NCBI GenBank assembly: GCA_027919835.1
Contig: JANVFP010000047.1
Span: 244,584 to 308,583, forward strand
Source of the DNA: Lentinula raphanica
Taxonomy: Eukaryota > Basidiomycota > Agaricomycetes > Agaricales > Omphalotaceae
DNA length: 64,000 nt
Direction: 5' to 3'
Shown here one piece after another: positions 23,497-34,821 of this stretch (position 1 is its first letter; each line of letters begins with the position of its first letter). The translations under genes were made by a program, and so were the position numbers. The notes beneath the pieces were generated by a model. It was given only the letters and a program-made list of their open reading frames with translations, was not told the origin of the DNA and searched no databases.

Positions 23497-26105
23497 TTAC
23501 ACATTGCGGGCTAGACGAATGCGAACAGCATTGGCGTGGGCCTGCAAACCTTCACAGTCTGCCAATGTGGCGACTATGGGCCCCAAAACTTTCAGGCCGT
23601 CCGCAGTTATCTCTTGGGATGTAATGTGTTTCTGGAATGACAGCGTGTTAACACCGCTAAATTGGCGAGCATATCCGTTAGTTGGAAGGGTGTGATTCGT
23701 GCCCGAGGCGTAATCACCACAACTGAAAAAGATCAACATCAACGGTGACCATGGAGAACGAGAACAAGAGGTTTACCTTTCTGGTGTAAACGATCCGACG
23801 AAAACACTTCCCGCATTCATGATGAATTGCACCTGGTCGGGCGCATTCTCCAGATGCAGGATTAAGTGTTCCGGGGCATAGTCATTAGAGTAGTCGATGG
23901 CCTCTTTGACGGACGAAGCTTGGACGATCAAGCTCTTTGCTACGGACTGCCGGACGATGTCTACTCGAGGAAGAGCTTGTGCTTGCTTGTCAACCTCCGT
24001 CTCGATCTGGTCAAGGTGCTCCGGAGTGAGGTTAACGGCTACGAGGACAACTTGGGAATCGATGCCATGTTCGGCCTGAGAGAGTAAATCAGCTGCAACG
24101 AAAGCAGGGTTGGCGGTGTGATCTGCTATGACCTATTGGATGGTCAGTTCCATGAAGCTAGAGCATACCACAAGACACTAACCAAAACCTCACTTGGACC
24201 AGCGGGCATGTCGATGCTCACTAAAGCATCGGTGTCATTCTGGACCAACATCTTTGCAGCAGTAACCCACTGATTACCCGGCCCAAAGATCTTGTCGACC
24301 TTAGGCACCGTCTCCGTTCCGTACGCCATAGCTGCCACCGCCTGTGCACCTCCCGCCTTCAAGATTGCTGAAGCACCAACGAGGTGTGCGACGTACATGA
24401 CCTCTGGAGATATACTACCATCTGACCTCGGGGGAGTGGCGAAGACGATTTCCTGACAGCCCGCAACTTGAGCAGGGATTCCAAGCATCAACGCAGTTGA
24501 AGGTAAGATTGCGGTCCCACCAGGGATATACAATCCCACACGAGCGATGGCCCGGGCAAATCGAGAGCAAACTACGCCTGGCATAGTCTCTACCTTCAAA
24601 GTGGACCCATCGATCTGAGCAGCATGGAATTTCTTGATGTTGGTGTAGGCTTGGTCAATGGCTTTCTTGACATCCGGTGCTATCTTCATAGACTCCTCAG
24701 AATAGGGAGGGAACACGCAAGTGGACGAAAGCGTTGCTTTGTCAAACTTGGATGTGAACTCTAGGAGAGCAGCGTCACCCCTTGCTCGGACTTCGGAGAC
24801 GATCGGGGTGACTTTCTCAATCATCTCGTCAGATTTGAGAACAGGTCGACGGAGAAGAGAGGTGCGTTCTTCTTCGGTGATATCCGTGAGCACTGCAGTC
24901 CGCATTCGGATAGGTGTGTTTGGATTGATGGGCGCTACAGACGGAGGGGAAGTAGGTTTAGGGGTAGACCATTGAGGTTTGGCATTTCCAGCTCTCCGTG
25001 TAACTCTCTTTGCCTTTTTATCCAGCGACCTCTCGATGTCGGCTATGCCTACTCCATGAGCCGTGCATTTGGTGAGGGCAAAATAGATCAAATCAGCTGC
25101 TTCGAATGCGACATCATCCCGAGTTTCTGCGCGAGATAACTCATCTGCTTCCTCCAATATCTTCGATCGTAGAAGCGCTGGATCCTTGAAAAGTCTATTT
25201 GTATAGGACCCTGGTGGTGCGTTCTCGAAGCGAGATCGAAGTGTTTTCTCTAGAAGAGGCAGACCACTGGCTTCCCCAAAGCAAGACTGTCGTTCAAGGT
25301 GACAGAATCCTGAACCATGCTGGATGACTCTGAACTCGAGACTGTCAGAATCGCAGTCAAGACGAATGCTAACGACTTCCTGGGTTGAACCGGAAGTTTC
25401 GCCTTTCCTCCACAAACCATGCTTTCGTGACTGGTAGACACCTTTACCAGTGATGATGCTTTCTCTTGCAGATTCGATGGATGAATAGACGAGACCCAAC
25501 GAATGACCTGTCTCTGTAGAGACGATGGTGGGGAAAAGTCCATCCGGCCGATCCGAAGTAATTGGTGCGAGGAAGACGTCTGCGACGTTTAGATGAGTGG
25601 AGGAGGAAAAGTCAAGGGTGAGCTGCGATTCGGGGAGAACCAAGTTAGCTCCAACTTGTAGGAGAGATCGGATATTGTATATGGATGGGACTTCAGGAGA
25701 ATCTACGAGGACATGGATGGCTGATTTGGAGAAAAAATTGGAGACCGAGGATATCAGATCTACATCAATCTCTGTTGTTTTGAGGAGAACGCCAGACACA
25801 GCGTTCCGGACTTTATCGGATACTGCACTAACGCTAGCAGCATCTAGTAGGAGGACGAGCCGCTCTTGTGGTATTAGTCCGATGACTTCCTTGGCGGATG
25901 CTAAAGGAAGTACAACTTTTTCAGCACCTTCGTCCAACCACGGAATGATATGATCTAGCTCGCTAGATGAATTTTCATCCAACAACACGTATGAGTTGAC
26001 TGGTAGCGGGAGAGAAGGGTTGTTCAAGAGTACTGGACCGATCCTTGACAAGGCATTGAAGAGTTCGCCTTGGGGAACGTCGACGAGTGGAAGAAACCGA
26101 GTCAT
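23497..26105 (-). CDS. HIS4: Trifunctional histidine biosynthesis protein (PRA-CH / PRA-PH / HDH)
   Basis: Fused enzyme for steps 2, 3 and the last two oxidations of histidine synthesis. The ATG at 26105 opens [20 protein letters not shown]. After an N-terminal fungal domain (about 1-190) comes the phosphoribosyl-AMP cyclohydrolase ([14 protein letters not shown] ... [19 protein letters not shown]). Next is the PRA-pyrophosphohydrolase ([30 protein letters not shown]). The histidinol dehydrogenase fills the rest ([51 protein letters not shown]). One long exon covers 653 codons. An intron near 24134-24182 and another near 23724-23776 lead to [19 protein letters not shown] and the stop at 23497. 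Domain order and length match fungal His4. Confidence 0.96.
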
Positions 26106-26360
26106 TGCCGTTTCAGCCTCGAGAATTCATCAAATTTTATGCACGGCGGCCCGATGAAATAAAAAGCTCATCGAGACTCGAGTTCTGTTCTTTGAATGGT
26201 CATCTCGTTTGACATCCTTGCAACTCTAATCTCATTGAAGAAAGTTACGAGAAGTATGCATTGAAGGAAAGAGTATCGAAGCATGGCCTAAGGTTCACAA
26301 AAATTTGACAATCTTGAGAACCCCGTGACAGGACTCGTCGCGTCTTTGCCTTTTACCACT

Positions 26361-26881
26361 ATGGCATCTGCATACTATGAGTTTTATCGCGGTTCATCGT
26401 ACGCATTGTTCCCCTTATATTGTCTACTGCGCCTCACTTGTCACAATAGCGTTGGCATGGCCCTCACAGACTCGCTGGACGAGCTCATCACTAGTGGTTC
26501 AATTACGCCACAGCTAGCTATGAAAGTTCTCCAGCAGGTATTCTCGTGCACATAGCATAACATGTCACAAACACCACCTAATCTTCTGGAAATTGAATCC
26601 AGTTCGACAAGTCCTTGGCGGATACAATGGTCAAGTTGGTGAAGAACAAGACTGCGCTCAGGGTGCGTCACCTTCCACGTTTTCATTGACTCATTTCCTA
26701 ACAGACTGTTCTTATGCAGGGGCATTTGCATACGTACCGTCTCTGCGATGATGTGTGGACCTTCATACTCAAGAATGCATCGTTCAAACTGGACAGTGCC
26801 GAGCTTGTCTCTGCATCCAAGATCAAAATTATTGCATGTAAAAACGGAGATGCCATCGAGAGCAGTGCCAGCAAACGCTGA
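26361..26881 (+). CDS. TOA2: Transcription initiation factor IIA small (gamma) subunit
   Basis: TFIIA gamma, the small subunit that stabilises TBP on TATA DNA. Four short exons: [13 protein letters not shown], then [20 protein letters not shown] plus LAMKVLQQ, then [17 protein letters not shown], then [20 protein letters not shown]. It ends [15 protein letters not shown] at 26881. The N-terminal four-helix bundle and C-terminal beta-barrel are both present, at the usual length of about 115 residues. Introns at about 26399-26450, 26537-26602 and 26662-26719 carry normal signals. Confidence 0.93.
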
Positions 26882-26934
26882 TAGCCTTTCCTTGTGTTAT
26901 ATTGTACATACATTTTGCGTTCCACCCTCGGTGC

Positions 26935-27881
26935 TCAGCTCAACAAATCATCGAGGAAGTCCTCCATCTGCTCCATCTCCGTCTTGGGACGTTCATTCTC
27001 CGGTATAGGAAGCGGTGGGGCATCGACACATGATAGTTCTATAATACACACCTTGTCTAGACAACGATTGTGAAATTCAGGTCGGAAACATTCCTACCTT
27101 TTTTCTTATTCCGAGTGCCACTTTGCGTGGGTCTATCGCTCGTGCGCAACTTGTCTGACCTTGCTTTGAAGCGATTTTTGAGTTCTACATAAGAAATCGA
27201 ATACAGATGATCAGTGCACATGTTTAGGGAAGAACGATCCACGTACCTCTAGTCGCTTCAGCTGCAGCCTTTTCACGCAAGAGATCTTCAAGCGAATCAT
27301 CCCACTCAATCTGTTGGGTTTTACCTTTGAGATTCGCGGCTTTCTTAGTAGTAGTCAGATTATCAAGAGAATGATCAACATCGTCTTCGTTCTCTGCAGG
27401 CTGGAGTGCTTCGGAAGGATCTGACGATAACTTTTGCTTTTCTAAGAAAGCAGAAAGATCAACTTCGGGCTCGACGATGGGCTCGCCTGATAAAGAGATC
27501 TTCCGTGAGTACAACGCGTCGCGTCACCTCGATTTCAATAGAGTGGTTCTTACCATCCGAGTCCAACTCTGGCTCTGGCTCTTTGTATCTATCTGCATTA
27601 GTGCCCAAGTGTCGTCGAGAGTATTTGGCTTGATGCTCAGCGGCCTCTTCCTCGTCTTCTTCCACGTCTTCTTCACCTTCCAACAGTAATCGTTTAGAGA
27701 ACTCAGCGGGCCGTCCAAAACCCCTGCCTCGAGGTCGAGCCCGAAGATACTTTCCTAACCCCCCTCTTGACTTTCCTCGTCCTCTACTACCTCGGCCACG
27801 CGAAGATGATGATTCAGCAGTGTCTGCCCCTTCCGACATGATGGTGGTCAAAGCTGGAGAGACTGAAAAATCAGATGCCAT
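26935..27881 (-). CDS. Conserved protein with an RG-rich N-terminus
   Basis: I do not recognise a named family. The N-terminal region after MSEGADTAESSSSRGRGSRG is an Arg-Gly-rich, RNA-binding-like segment (GKYLRARPRGRGFGRP). Acidic stretches follow (EEDVEEDEEEAAEHQ). The middle has QIEWDDSLEDLLREKAAAEA, then a basic ELKNRFKARSDKL block, and the last exon ends EQMEDFLDDLLS. The pattern suggests a disordered nucleic-acid- or protein-binding factor. The start could be the ATG at 27881 or the one about 40 nt downstream that opens MSEGADT, which follows a possible 3' splice site. At least four introns are present. Confidence 0.6.
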
Positions 27882-27956
27882 ATGATTCCGCCTGTATGTA
27901 GTGTACAATATTTTTACATCCGAATCTGAAGTTGTAACTTAGTCAATGTTTGATAC

Positions 27957-30900
27957 TCAGATTTCTTCATCTGCCTCAATATTCAGAAGTTCTTTTCCTT
28001 CTTGAACCATCTCCCCGTTCTTACAACCAATCACCTTTACCGTTCCCGATATACCAGCTCTCAGTACCGTCTCCGTCTTCATACTCTCCAACACCACCAC
28101 ACTCTGCCCTTTCTCTACTTTATCGCCTACCTTCACCTTGACGTCTACAACGACACTAGGCATGGGCGCCTTCAATGCTCCGCTTCCGGCCGCAGCGTTC
28201 AAAACGTCCCCGCCTTGCATCAAAAGCCATTTAGGCGTAGGAATCACTAATGTCGTTTTGTGTCCGCCATCGAAAACATGTAAACGTTCCATAGTGTTGT
28301 GCGCGAGTGAAGCTGGGACTGAAGGTGGAGGAGGGTGCGAAACGATCGTGACCGTGGAGAGTTTGTTGTTGAGAGAGATGGAAAGTGATGTTGGGGATAT
28401 AAGTTTGGCTGAGACACCAAGAAATTGAATGGGAAGACCGGAGGAAGAATTCACTTCAATGTCGAACAATCCTCCAGCTAAGGATTTGATACGGATGGCC
28501 ATGGGTTCAGCCTCGGATGGGGACGAATCGTCTTTGAGATGAATGACACGTTCGTACACATCTCCACCGAATCTTCGAGAGCCTAATGCTGTCCATGGAG
28601 ACTGTGCGATGCTCGTTTGCTGTTTTGGATAGTCACGTAGAGCCACAAATATCGCAGCCTGAGCGAGGACATCGGGTGCAGGTTCGGCGATTGGTGCAAA
28701 AAGTTCGCCGTGATGTTTCTGAGAACATACAAGCTTTAGATGGCGCCAGTCAATTCGAGCAAGGACTCACAGGAATGAACCCAGTTTCCAGTTCAGCGTC
28801 AATAAAGGCTTGGTTACCTGCTAAAGTTCGCAGAAATTCAACATTGGTTGAAACCCCTACAACATGGTATTCATCTAGTGCCTTTCGCAGCATACGCAGA
28901 GCTTCAGTTCGATCTTTGCCATGAACAATCAGTTTCGCGATCATTGGGTCGTAGAAAACACCAATATCCGACCCTTGCTCGAACCCCTGTTCTATACGAA
29001 CCGAAGGCGACACATCTTCATAGTGTGATCCAATTGAATCTGCGTTAGTTGGGGTAGATGATAGATTATAGCGCTTGGGAAGCGTTAATGTCGGGGTTGG
29101 AGTTGACAGATATAACAGTTGACCAGAATCTGGCAAAAAGTTATTACGTGGATTCTCTGCGTATATACGCGCTTCAAATGCATGGCCGACTAGTGGAACC
29201 GAAGATTGGTCTAGCTGCAGTGGGTTGCCAGCCGCTACCTGGGAGTATGCTCATGAGAGTTGGTCATATGAATGTAATTTGGCACAAAGCCGCACCTCCA
29301 GCTGCCATTCCACAAGATCTAGCCCAGTCACCATTTCTGTCACTGGATGTTCCACTTGCAGCCGCGTATTCCTATCAGATCGTTTGGACGAGTAGCAGGA
29401 TTCGAAGCATGAAGAACGTACATTTCCATGAAGTAGAAGTCTTGAGTGTCATTATCGAAAATGAATTCTACCGTACCCGCGCCTACATAATTTACAGCTC
29501 GCGCAGCCGCTACGGCTTTTGAGCTAAGACTTTCCCTAAGGTCTACAGATAAGCCTGGTGCAGGTGCCTGTCGTATCATGAGTATGTATTATATATCAAA
29601 GAAATGTTGAAAGAACCTCTTCAATGATTTTCTGATTCCTTCTCTGAACAGAACAATCCCGCTCCCATAAACTAATCGCCCCACCCAAAGAATCAGCAAA
29701 GACTTGAACTTCTACATGTCGCGGACGTTGGATATATTTCTCCACCAACACGGTGTCGTTTCCGAACGACTTCAAAGATTCACGTTTAGCGGAAGTCAGT
29801 GCCTCATCAAAGGCTTCGGCGGTTGGTTCAAGGACGGTACGCATCCCCTTGCCTCCGCCACCGTGGATGGCCTTGATGAGGACAGGAAATCCTGAAAAAC
29901 CTATGAGTACAAAGCCCTGACTCCGAAAGTCGAAGAGTCTTACCGATCTGCTTCGCTTGTTCGTAGAGAAACTCGGGATTTTGGTTCTCTCCGTGATATC
30001 CTGGGACACAAGGTACTCCAGCCGCTGGTGTATATCTGAGTACACAATACCTCACACACGCGAGAAGACATTGTCTTACAAGACATTATATTCTTGGCCT
30101 CGCTGAACATAATGGCAATTGAGAACAGGCTGTGCTGTGAATATGAATCGATGAACGAACCTCTTGGACCCCATGCTGATTATGGCACTGGCAGGGGGCC
30201 CAATAAACACGATCCCCTCTTCGAACAGTCTTTCAGCAAATCGTGCGTTTTCACTCAAGAAACCATAGCTAGTCCACGAGCTTCAACAGGATATTTCAAA
30301 GAGCAGTTGGATCATTGGGCTCACCCTGGATGCACGGCCTGCAGAGGTGTTCCAGATCAAGCAACTTTTGAGCACGGATATAGATACACACACCTGCGCG
30401 CGGCTCAAATGGCAAACTTTGATTATCTTGTCCATATTCAACTGAGATACTGAATCAATTTTCATGAGTAGTCTTATTCCTGTTTACTGACATAGCTTTC
30501 GGACGAAGGCGTAGGTCCTATACAGTAGGCTTCATCTGCCTACATATTCGAGTCTTAGCAGAGACTTTGGTACAAAGCACGAAGTACGGACCATTTTGAC
30601 ATGTAGTGCATGACGATCTGCTTCACTGTAGACAGCGACACAACGTATCCCTAGTTTTTTTGCTGTCCGGATGACACGGCAAGCAATTTCTCCTCTGACG
30701 TAGTTCTTAGTGTTTGTTCTAGAGAGAGCAAAACGCCCTGTACCTATTCGCGACTAGGATTTTGTCAAAGTGCGGCTTCCGAGGTTTTGACACGACGCCT
30801 TCACTAGCAAAATTAGCAAGCTAAGCTGTGAGCAAGAGGTAAGACACACTGGAGGCTTCAATTGTAGAGGCAAATCTTCGTTGCTGAGATCGTGAATTGG

Positions 30901-31079
30901 TTTGGCGTCGTCGTGTTGCTACTACACGTCTTTGAGCTTCCTCACTTCTGACTGTGACAACGTTGGCGTTCCAGTTAATCTTTCTCAACTGATGAGCCTT
31001 ATTTCTTGTGAGAGAGCTGGGAACAATGCGATTGAGAGAATGAGATATTGATTGTCTTGAGGGAATCATGGTTGGTGGA
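27957..31079 (-). CDS. MCCA: Methylcrotonoyl-CoA carboxylase subunit alpha, mitochondrial
   Basis: Biotin-containing subunit of 3-methylcrotonyl-CoA carboxylase in mitochondrial leucine breakdown. After an Arg-rich presequence ([18 protein letters not shown]...) the biotin carboxylase begins FDKILVANR / [15 protein letters not shown]. It continues with [49 protein letters not shown] / [17 protein letters not shown] and the [20 protein letters not shown] block. The central BT domain is followed by a biotinyl domain ([19 protein letters not shown]) with the attachment Lys in ESMKTE. The protein ends [10 protein letters not shown]. The start may be the ATG at 31079, or an upstream in-frame ATG at 31129 or 31186. 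It is divergent from the TspO gene, 185 bp away. About nine short introns; joins in the 29.2-30.8 kb part are approximate. Confidence 0.93.
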
Positions 31080-31263
31080 AGTGAAGTGCGGAGAAGATCC
31101 GGGGTGCATAGTTTCCGGCTGCCGGCCATTTCCTTCCGGAGCACAAACAACGCGTAAACAAATGACGCAGCTCGATATTCTCCCAAAGCTGCTGTAAAAA
31201 AGTTCTTCTACTTCGCGCTATGACTATGCAGCTCCCCACCCTCACTCTTGTTTGTCAACCATC

Positions 31264-32093
31264 ATGTCCTCGTCTTTCCTTCCAAATGTTTTGCTCGCAA
31301 TTTTAAGAACTCCAGTACTGGCTATAGGGCTTCCCTTAGTCTTTGGTGTACTGAGTGGGTTCCCAACAGCCCAGGTCGTACGTGGACCGTGGTATAATGT
31401 GAGCTCTCGAGATTGCTCTAGTAACAAAGGCTCATGCACGAATCAGAGTCTTCGTTTTCCTCCTGGTCGCCCTCCAAAGGAAGTTTTTCCTATTGTTTGG
31501 CCCTTGTTATATATCTGCAAGTCTACAGGCTTTTCTGAGTCCTGACGTGAAACCGGGCTTGGCTAATGTGAACGACAGCAATGGGTTATGCCTCTCACAT
31601 TTCTGTCAAAGCACTGGACTCGTCCGAATCTCCTTCTACTCGGTAAATGTTCATACATGTATGTTCTGTCAACATTTGCCTGTGTCTAATTTGGCCATTT
31701 CTCAGCACCTCTCTTGCATTGGGTATCGCCCTCTACTACACACAACTTGCCATGAATCTTGCTTGGACACCGCTTTTCTTTGGCCTCAAAAGAGTGAGCT
31801 CAATCATCACACTATACATCACACGTTTGTCAGGGTAACGTTATCGCAGGTCGGACTCGCGCTCATTGATAGCGTACTGATGACTGGAACGACGTTGTAC
31901 GCCGCTGTGAGTGATCCAAACTGAGCAAATAGCTGAACTTGAACTTCTTTCGCAGCGACTTCTACACGGACCCACTGGTTCCCGGACGACGTATCTCCTA
32001 TTTCCTTATTGTGGGTGGCTCTGCTTTGCAGTATATCTGAATGCAGGTATTTGGTGGTTGAACAGGGGACGTACGTTGGAAAAGGATGATTGA
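31264..32093 (+). CDS. TspO/MBR (translocator protein) family membrane protein
   Basis: Five-helix membrane protein of the TspO/peripheral benzodiazepine receptor family, which binds porphyrins and sterols in mitochondrial or plastid membranes of other organisms. Family landmarks visible across short exons are FPPGRPPKEVFPIVWPLLYI, an MGYAS-type turn, LNLAWTPLFFGLKR (as MNLAWTPLFFGLKR here) and the last helix LCFAVYLNAGIWWLNRGR. It ends TLEKDD at 32093. The ATG at 31264 opens a hydrophobic first helix. Four or five introns interrupt the gene. Fungal roles are unproven. Confidence 0.82.
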
Positions 32094-32335
32094 TTCGTGA
32101 GTATAATCCAAGGACGGGCTTTGTGGATTGAAGATATTCCAGTACATAGCTGGCCTTTCAAATCGTTCATCGACTCCGCTTGCATTCACGAACTTCTGTT
32201 TGTGACTCTGATAAAGCATCGATTGACGTTGCAGGACGCCGATCCCAACCTTAGCAACAGGACTCGGAAATGAACTTCGAGATTTTCAGCGAATGTGATG
32301 AATCAGATGAAGCTCGTGTGAAGCTTCACAAAGAG

Positions 32336-32613
32336 GCGCTTTTACAGGCTCCTCAAACCAGCCCTCGCTACAGTCGAGAAAGAATTTGAGGTCACATGGT
32401 ATTTTTCGTTTCTCTCCGTAGGAGGGCTGGCACAACTTACCCGGCCCGCCAGTTCCCACGCTGCCTGGTTACTCGAAAAACCGCGCAGTGAATTGGCGGG
32501 CCGGGTAAGTTGTGCCAGCCCTCCTACGGAGAGAAACGAAAACATTTACCCACGTGACCTCAAAATTCTTTCTCACCGTAGCGAGGGATGGTTTGAGGAG
32601 CCTGGCGCTTTTA
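32336..32613. mobile_element. MITE with long inverted repeats and 9-bp target duplication
   Basis: A 260-bp element at 32345-32604 with termini CAGGCTCCTC and GAGGAGCCTG. The two arms are near-identical inverted copies of roughly 110 bp, meeting around a ~20-bp loop near 32470, so almost the whole element is palindromic. It is flanked on both sides by the direct repeat GCGCTTTTA (32336-32344 and 32605-32613). There is no coding capacity. A 9-bp duplication fits Mutator-like elements best, or a hAT-like one if one base is counted differently. Confidence 0.85.
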
Positions 32614-33175
32614 CTCAACCTCTGGTGCAACGGATCTTGGACAAAGGTGTTGCGCTGTATGCTCTTTGCCAGGAAACATACACATACTCATTGTAAGGCC
32701 CCTTTGTTTTAACCATGAATGATCTGACCAACAACAAAGATCTTTTGACAGAATCGCTGAAATGAAATTATATATGGAGCTGCCTCGCCTGTATATTCGC
32801 TGCGTGGACTGAAACGCGAATCAAGCGCCTCTGCATCAGCCTGGGCGTAGGTAGGTGGACGTGTGTTTCCCACATGCCACCATTCAAGTAATACGCATGC
32901 TTGATTTAGCTTTCTTCTTGCATATTCCCTGGCTTTCGAAAAAGCAAAGCAACGTTTTTTGAATCACCCTTATAGTTAGTGATCGCTTCGCCCCGTTTGT
33001 CATAAAGTCTTCTATCCAAAGATCATCTCCTGTGCGCTTGGACCACTCCATCGCCCAATAAAACGGACGAGTCCCCATCGATGATTCAGCCACAACAGTT
33101 CTCATTGTCTTGCTATATATCACCTGAAACCACTTGCCACTCTTTTTCGCTAAACTCCCACTCTCATTCTATTTT
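32614..33175. other. Intergenic region
   Basis: Between the MITE and the gene starting at 33176. I see only short open frames with no recognisable protein. Confidence 0.4.
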
Positions 33176-34311
33176 ATGGATCCAGCTACAGTTTCCAATG
33201 TTCCTTTACAAGCTCCACCTATCCGTCGCGACATGAGCTATCGAAAACCGGTTCCGGAGTATATTCCTTCGCCGCCTTCTTCGCCTGCCGTTATGCCAGA
33301 TGCTGACCTCCCAAAAACTCAAGAACCTGCGACGCTTGAGGTACTCCGAGTTCGAGCATTACCACCTGTATGCGGTCTTTTTTCCACTCACTCACTGGGC
33401 GCTCATAGACCTTACAAGCTACCTGATGGCTGGCAGGATGTCTTGCGGCAAGCTTCAGCGCAAGGGAAGCAGAACGATGCTGCTGTGAAGGTTGCCTCAA
33501 ACAATGCGCCTTCCTTTTCAAGGCATCCCTCACTTATTCCAACGGTGAGCTGAGCGAATATCTGATGCTAAAATACTCCCATTCGACTCACAAGCCTGTT
33601 TCAGGCTTCCCCCATGCTACAAGATGGCCGTGAAAATCTCCCCTCTATTTCTACAAGCTCAAATGGGAGTAGACGTCGTCTGCCTCAGGCTCGTTGATTA
33701 ATAATCTTGACTATATTGTCGCTAATTCATTACTGCAGATCGTCAGGCCTCCAACACCCCCGATAAACACCTCCAACATAAAGCGAAAAGATTCGAGCAT
33801 TGACAATCACGAATACTTGACTGTCCCTCGCCCGGTTTGTAACGGCTGTCTTTACTCAAAAGCTGAGGCTAAGCTTTCATTTCTCCAGAATAACCTTATC
33901 AAAAACGCCGAAAGTTCTGGATTGTATCCACCTCTCAGCAGAACTGCCACCACCGCAGCGGGATCGTCCAGAAACTCGTTCCATCCAATCTCTACTCAAG
34001 CCTCTTTCAGGACCGAGAGAACAGCCATATCTGACTTCAACACAGGCGGTGCAAGGACGAACAACACGTCGCATTCGCACACTGACGGACGCCACGAAGA
34101 CGACTTGCATGACCTTCCTGTGCTCCAGATGTACATTGTGAAACCCTCTGCCCGCAGGCGTGGCTCAGTCCTCACGGGCTCCACTAAGGTCGGTTCGATG
34201 CGGAGCCAAAAGACATGGTCCGAGTCGTGTGGCTCTGCATTCCGCCATGTTGGTTGTGCATTCAGGGATGCATTTCGCGGTTGTTTCTCCTTTCAGTCTT
34301 CCGAGTATTGA
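33176..34311 (+). CDS. Hypothetical disordered protein
   Basis: Unrecognised protein. The ATG at 33176 opens MDPATVSNVPLQAPPIRRDM. The sequence is rich in Pro, Ser and Thr with YIPSPPSSPAV and IVRPPTPPINTSN motifs, typical of disordered regulatory regions with proline-directed phosphorylation sites. The C-terminal part has PRPVCNGCLYSKAEAKLSFL and ends AFRDAFRGCFSFQSSEY, the only hydrophobic/Cys-rich stretch. Introns lie around 33544-33604 and 33680-33740; the second join is uncertain. I cannot assign a function. Confidence 0.5.
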
Positions 34312-34821
34312 CCGGAGTCAAATCATTTTTCGCTGAAGCTCGCTTCAAGTTTTCTTTCATTTCATTTCTAGTGCATCTATATCAGGCATACATTCTGAAC
34401 TAGGACATGTTCATTGTTCAATATCGGACACGCTTTGTTGTATCTCAAGGAATATTGGTGTACATTACATAACAAATTCTGAAAAACAGCTGGAACTGTT
34501 TCTTCTTCATTTTCGTTTCGCTATACATATAATTACTAGGATAGGCTTGCTTCATTTTCTGTACTATGTACTTGTCGCTCGAAACTCAGTAGTAGAGGAA
34601 ATGTTACTTCATTTGTAGTTGACGGTCGTGCCGGCCCATGTGGAGCAGTTCAAGGCGATAAACGCAAGATTAACTTTAAAACGTGACATCTCTCTATCTG
34701 TTGAACCTCCACCCAAAGCCATACATCTTCATCGGGATGCCACATTGAGCATCATACGTTTCTGTCTCAAGCTCCCCTGTGATTTTCCTGTGCGAGTCTT
34801 GCTGCAATATCTCCCCTACAT

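Noticed and set aside
27957..28100. Unusual biotin-attachment motif ESMKTE in the carboxylase
   Set aside because: It differs from the common AMKM, but as far as I recall fungal methylcrotonyl-CoA carboxylases tolerate this form, so it is not reported as a finding.
32884..33123. Minus-strand 79-codon frame
   Set aside because: No recognisable motif, no partner exons, and no support from context.
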